Positions 5,698-8,095 of a stretch of DNA of 8,095 nucleotides are shown piece after piece. Source of the DNA: an uncultured Eubacteriales bacterium (GTDB lineage Bacteria > Bacillota > Clostridia > Oscillospirales > Acutalibacteraceae); the NCBI GenBank assembly GCA_900321515.1, contig ONWI01000103.1, positions 1 to 8,095 of the forward strand, in the 5' to 3' direction. The position numbers were made by a program, and so were the translations under genes. Numbering within the stretch: the stretch's first letter is position 1; the number at the start of each line of letters is the position of its first letter. The notes under the pieces were generated by a model. The model was not told the origin of the DNA. It saw nothing but the letters and a program-made list of their open reading frames with translations, and ran no database searches.

Positions 5698-5749
5698 TAT
5701 TTCATAAGGCGAATACAGAAATTAATAATAACAGAGAGGTCGATTACAA

Positions 5750-6901
5750 ATGGAAAACATCAAAGAAAACACAACTGAAATTTCGGAAGAAGCAATGGAA
5801 CAGAATCTTTCTGAGCCCGCAAAAGAAGCATCTGAAGTCCCCATAAAGAAAAAACGGAAGCTGTTCAAAAGAATAATCTGCTCACTGGGAATAGTTCTGC
5901 TGTTATTAATCATTGCAGCGGCAGTATCGCTGTACAGCCCGGTAAAAACAATAATGACCATAGAGCAGGTTGACGAGGGATTTTATAAAATTGACTATAA
6001 TCATGACTACAGGCTGGATAAGGCACTTGCCGCCAATATTTCAACAGAGGATGATTTTCTCAGATTTATCTCGGATACATTTTTCCTGGGTATTCCGATT
6101 GAAGCAAACCAGGATTATGTCGCGTGCAGCACATTTCTCACTCAGGACGAGGACGGCAAGTATTTTGCGGGCAGAAATTTCGACTATTCCGAAACTGACC
6201 TGCTCACGGTTTATACCCATCCGAAAGACGGGTATGCTTCGATAGGCATGGCTCCGCTTGGCTCGCTTAATATTGGAATACCGGACGGATTTGATGCGAT
6301 GAGCAATATTGGCAGGATACTGATGCTTGCTTCGCCCTATATGTGTGTTGACGGCATTAATGAGAAGGGGCTGATGGTTGCGGTCCTCGATCTGGATCCT
6401 CCCAGAGTAATGCAGGATAGCGGCAAGCCCAAGATAGACACCATGGTCGCGGTGCGAATGCTGCTTGACCGCGCGGCGACTGCTGATGAGGCTGTGGAAA
6501 TGCTCAGACAGTACGATTTCAATTCAATGTCCAGAATGGCGCAGCATCTTTACATTGCGGATGCGCAGGGAAATTCAGTAGTTGTCGAATGGCAGATGAA
6601 CAACACGTTCGGCAATAACAAGGGCTTTGAAATGCATGTGACGGAAAGCCCGGTCTGCACTAACTTCTGGCTTTGCAACGGAGAAACGAAAGGCAAGTGC
6701 AACAGATTTGACACCCTTACCAAGCGCCTTGCCGACAAGCCGGTCAATACCGCCGCAGACGCAATGGAAAATCTCAGCGCCGTAAGCGTGAGCTGGACAG
6801 AGTGGTCCTGCGTTTATAATATCTCGGACTTTTCCGTGGATGTGGTTTTGGACAACAAACACGATAAGGTATTACATGTTGATCAACCCTTGTTTGAGTG
6901 A
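5750..6901 (+). CDS. Membrane-anchored Ntn hydrolase, choloylglycine hydrolase / C45-like
   Basis: A 383-residue linear-amide C-N hydrolase of the N-terminal-nucleophile superfamily. Residues 1-38 are hydrophilic and end in a basic cluster (KKKRK, 33-37); one membrane helix follows (about 43-61), which would put the rest outside the cell. The catalytic domain begins at DYVACSTFL with the presumed nucleophile C126, then GRNFDYSE (R142, N143, D145; equivalent to the substrate-pocket Arg/Asp of bile salt hydrolases), VDGINEKGL (200-208) and the late segment SWTEWSCVYN. In this superfamily the Cys becomes active as a free N-terminus after processing, so 125 residues would have to be removed, or cleaved and left attached, by autoproteolysis. 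Candidate substrates are N-acyl amides such as conjugated bile acids, penicillin V, acyl-homoserine lactones or peptides; none can be chosen. GAGAGG (5734-5739) precedes the ATG by 10 nt. It has its own promoter region with a regulator-like operator. Confidence 0.88.
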   Translation: MENIKENTTEISEEAMEQNLSEPAKEASEVPIKKKRKLFKRIICSLGIVLLLLIIAAAVSLYSPVKTIMTIEQVDEGFYKIDYNHDYRLDKALAANISTEDDFLRFISDTFFLGIPIEANQDYVACSTFLTQDEDGKYFAGRNFDYSETDLLTVYTHPKDGYASIGMAPLGSLNIGIPDGFDAMSNIGRILMLASPYMCVDGINEKGLMVAVLDLDPPRVMQDSGKPKIDTMVAVRMLLDRAATADEAVEMLRQYDFNSMSRMAQHLYIADAQGNSVVVEWQMNNTFGNNKGFEMHVTESPVCTNFWLCNGETKGKCNRFDTLTKRLADKPVNTAADAMENLSAVSVSWTEWSCVYNISDFSVDVVLDNKHDKVLHVDQPLFE

Positions 6902-6908
6902 TCATTTT

Positions 6909-7014
6909 CGGCGCGTTTTGTCTTTGGAACCGGCAAAATGCGCCGGATTTGTGTGCGTAAAAGCAGCGGATGACAGAAGCGCGGCAGTTTACCCGCGTAA
7001 ACGGCAGGTTATCC
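6909..7014. other. Intergenic region with two stable hairpins, function unknown
   Basis: Hairpin 1: CGGCGCGTTTTG (6909-6920) pairs with CAAAATGCGCCG (6934-6945) over 12 bp including one G-U, with a 13-nt loop. Hairpin 2: GGATGAC (6968-6974) pairs with GTTATCC (7008-7014) and encloses GTTTAC-CCGC-GTAAAC (6987-7002). Hairpin 1 begins 7 bp after the Ntn hydrolase stop but is not followed by a clear T-run, so it may be a weak terminator, a 3'-end stabiliser or part of a structured element. I do not recognise a known RNA family. Confidence 0.45.
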
Positions 7015-7023
7015 TTTGGAGTA

Positions 7024-7051
7024 TTGCAATTTAAAAATATTATGCTAAAAT
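7024..7051 (+). promoter_or_regulatory. Extended -10 promoter for the alpha/beta hydrolase gene
   Basis: TTGCAA (7024-7029, 4/6) and TAAAAT (7046-7051, 5/6) are spaced by 16 bp, and TG lies one base before the -10 (TGCTAAAAT), making an extended -10. The predicted start is near 7058, giving a leader of about 73 nt that contains the AACCGGTT palindrome (7063-7070). Confidence 0.6.
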
Positions 7052-7130
7052 AAAACCATCGAAACCGGTTCGGAAAATTTTTAATAAGGCAAACAAAAAT
7101 CACTTATAAAAATTTCAGGAGGTATTCATC

Positions 7131-8095
7131 ATGGTCAAAGCATTCTTAGGTATTGCAATTCTCTCGGAAATAGCTCTTCTCGTTTACTGTCTGGTCAGAA
7201 AGAGCCGCTCACGTTTGGAAGCACGCATCTGGTGTCTGGCTCAGGCAACCGCAATTGCCCTCTATTATCTTCTCTCCCCCCACTCAATGATGTTCCAGTG
7301 GTTCATGCTCTTTGTTCTGATGGCAATCTTCATCGTCTTCGGCGCATTCGGTCTTGTCAAGTACCTGCGCAAGAAAGACGACGCGCCCTTCAAGAAGGGC
7401 AAGGTCATAGGCAGAACGATCCTCAAATCCTTCCTCTGGATCTTCGCCATTGTGCCGCTGCTCATCTTCCCGCCTTATAAAGATCTTGTCACCACCGGCA
7501 GCTACACCGACATCGGCCGCAAGGTCTACACATGGACCGACGAGAGCCGCGTGGAAACCCTCGACAATTCCGGCAGCAAGCGCAATGTCACCGTTACCTT
7601 CTACTATCCCGAAGAAGCCACAGGAAAATGTCCGCTTGTGCTCTTCTCGCACGGCGCGTTTGGCTTTGAAAAGTCCAATTATTCCTCCTACGCGGAGCTT
7701 GTTTCCAACGGTTATATCGTCGCCAGCATCAGCCACACCTATCATGCCTTCTTTACCGAGGAAGCCGACGGCACCACCAAGATTGTCAACACCGATTTCA
7801 TCAAGGAAGCGGTTGACGCTACGAACGGTGAGTACGCCATTGAGGACGAATACAAACTCACAAGAAAATGGATGGATGTCCGTATGGGCGACGCGAATTT
7901 CATTCTTGACACCATCATCAAGAACTGCAACGAAGGCAAGGACGAATTCTTCAGCAGGATTGACCTCGAACATATCGGCGCTTACGGACATTCCATGGGC
8001 GGCGCCACCGCTGTGGAGCTTGGCAGAACCCGCGAGGAAATCGACGCGGTCGTCGTGCTGGACGGCACCTTCCTCGGCATGTACACCGGCGTGGA
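7131..8095 (+). CDS. Polytopic membrane protein with PAF-acetylhydrolase-like alpha/beta hydrolase domain (3' truncated by window)
   Basis: The frame is open from ATG 7131 to the window end (321 codons); the stop lies outside. A perfect AGGAGG (7117-7122) sits 8 nt before the ATG. Four hydrophobic helices are visible at about 4-22, 33-49, 53-76 and 97-114, followed by a hydrolase domain from about residue 145. The hydrolase has the oxyanion-hole segment VLFSHGAFGF (H174, G175), the nucleophile elbow AYGHSMGGATAVELG with S288, and the likely catalytic acid D311 in VVVLDGTF. The catalytic His would lie beyond the window. The arrangement HG...GHSxGG...LD resembles PAF-acetylhydrolase / dienelactone-hydrolase-like esterases. 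An even number of helices would leave the N-terminus and the hydrolase on the same side of the membrane, plausibly outside, as expected for a lipase or esterase acting on envelope lipids or exogenous esters. The exact substrate is unknown. Confidence 0.88.
   Translation, partial: MVKAFLGIAILSEIALLVYCLVRKSRSRLEARIWCLAQATAIALYYLLSPHSMMFQWFMLFVLMAIFIVFGAFGLVKYLRKKDDAPFKKGKVIGRTILKSFLWIFAIVPLLIFPPYKDLVTTGSYTDIGRKVYTWTDESRVETLDNSGSKRNVTVTFYYPEEATGKCPLVLFSHGAFGFEKSNYSSYAELVSNGYIVASISHTYHAFFTEEADGTTKIVNTDFIKEAVDATNGEYAIEDEYKLTRKWMDVRMGDANFILDTIIKNCNEGKDEFFSRIDLEHIGAYGHSMGGATAVELGRTREEIDAVVVLDGTFLGMYTGV

Noticed and set aside
7284..7991. 235-residue open frame on the minus strand
   Set aside because: It is antisense to the alpha/beta hydrolase domain, which has a perfect ribosome binding site and catalytic motifs. 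The long antisense frame follows from codon bias.

Overview
The window looks like a chromosomal segment of a Gram-positive, gut-type Clostridia bacterium, most likely Ruminococcus or another Oscillospiraceae. This is inferred from consensus sigma-A promoters, strong AGGAGG-type ribosome binding sites, an Ig-like surface-protein tail, a tandem DUF1508 protein and VanS/PhoR-like signalling genes. No species marker is present, so the taxonomy is a guess.

Layout, left to right. (1) 1-274: the C-terminal end of a large secreted or surface protein with a bacterial Ig-like domain. (2) 329-1024: a small tandem DUF1508 (YegP-like) gene with its own consensus promoter, followed by a hairpin-rich repeat element (copy 1) and a strong bidirectional terminator. 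(3) 1023-2282, minus strand: a family 8 glycosyltransferase driven by a perfect-consensus promoter at 2254-2282. A second, larger, inverted copy of the same repeat (copy 2) lies between that promoter and the ribosome binding site, so it forms most of the 5' leader. (4) 2341-5634, plus strand: an apparent operon of a TVP38/DedA-family membrane protein, an OmpR-type response regulator and a sensor histidine kinase. A 29-bp mini-element (copy 3) sits exactly at the kinase stop codon, followed by an intrinsic terminator. (5) 5651-6901: a membrane-anchored Ntn hydrolase (choloylglycine hydrolase / C45-like) preceded by phased direct repeats that look like an OmpR-family operator. (6) 6902-7130: an intergenic region with two stable hairpins and an extended -10 promoter. 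(7) 7131 to the window end: a polytopic membrane protein with a C-terminal PAF-acetylhydrolase-like alpha/beta hydrolase domain, cut by the window edge.

Functionally, the right half reads as an envelope-sensing locus. A kinase with a large Cys-containing extracytoplasmic sensor and its regulator are co-transcribed with a DedA-type protein, and they probably control the adjacent extracytoplasmic Ntn hydrolase through the repeat operator. Ligand, substrates and regulon are not determinable from sequence alone.

The most unusual content is the repeat family: three copies in 8 kb, each bounded by inverted GAGCCTG termini and by a 3-bp TWA direct duplication (TTA, TTA, TAA). All lie in presumably transcribed non-coding DNA at gene ends or leaders. 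It looks like a non-autonomous MITE-type element with a tiered hairpin structure. No transposase, CRISPR array, tRNA or rRNA was seen.
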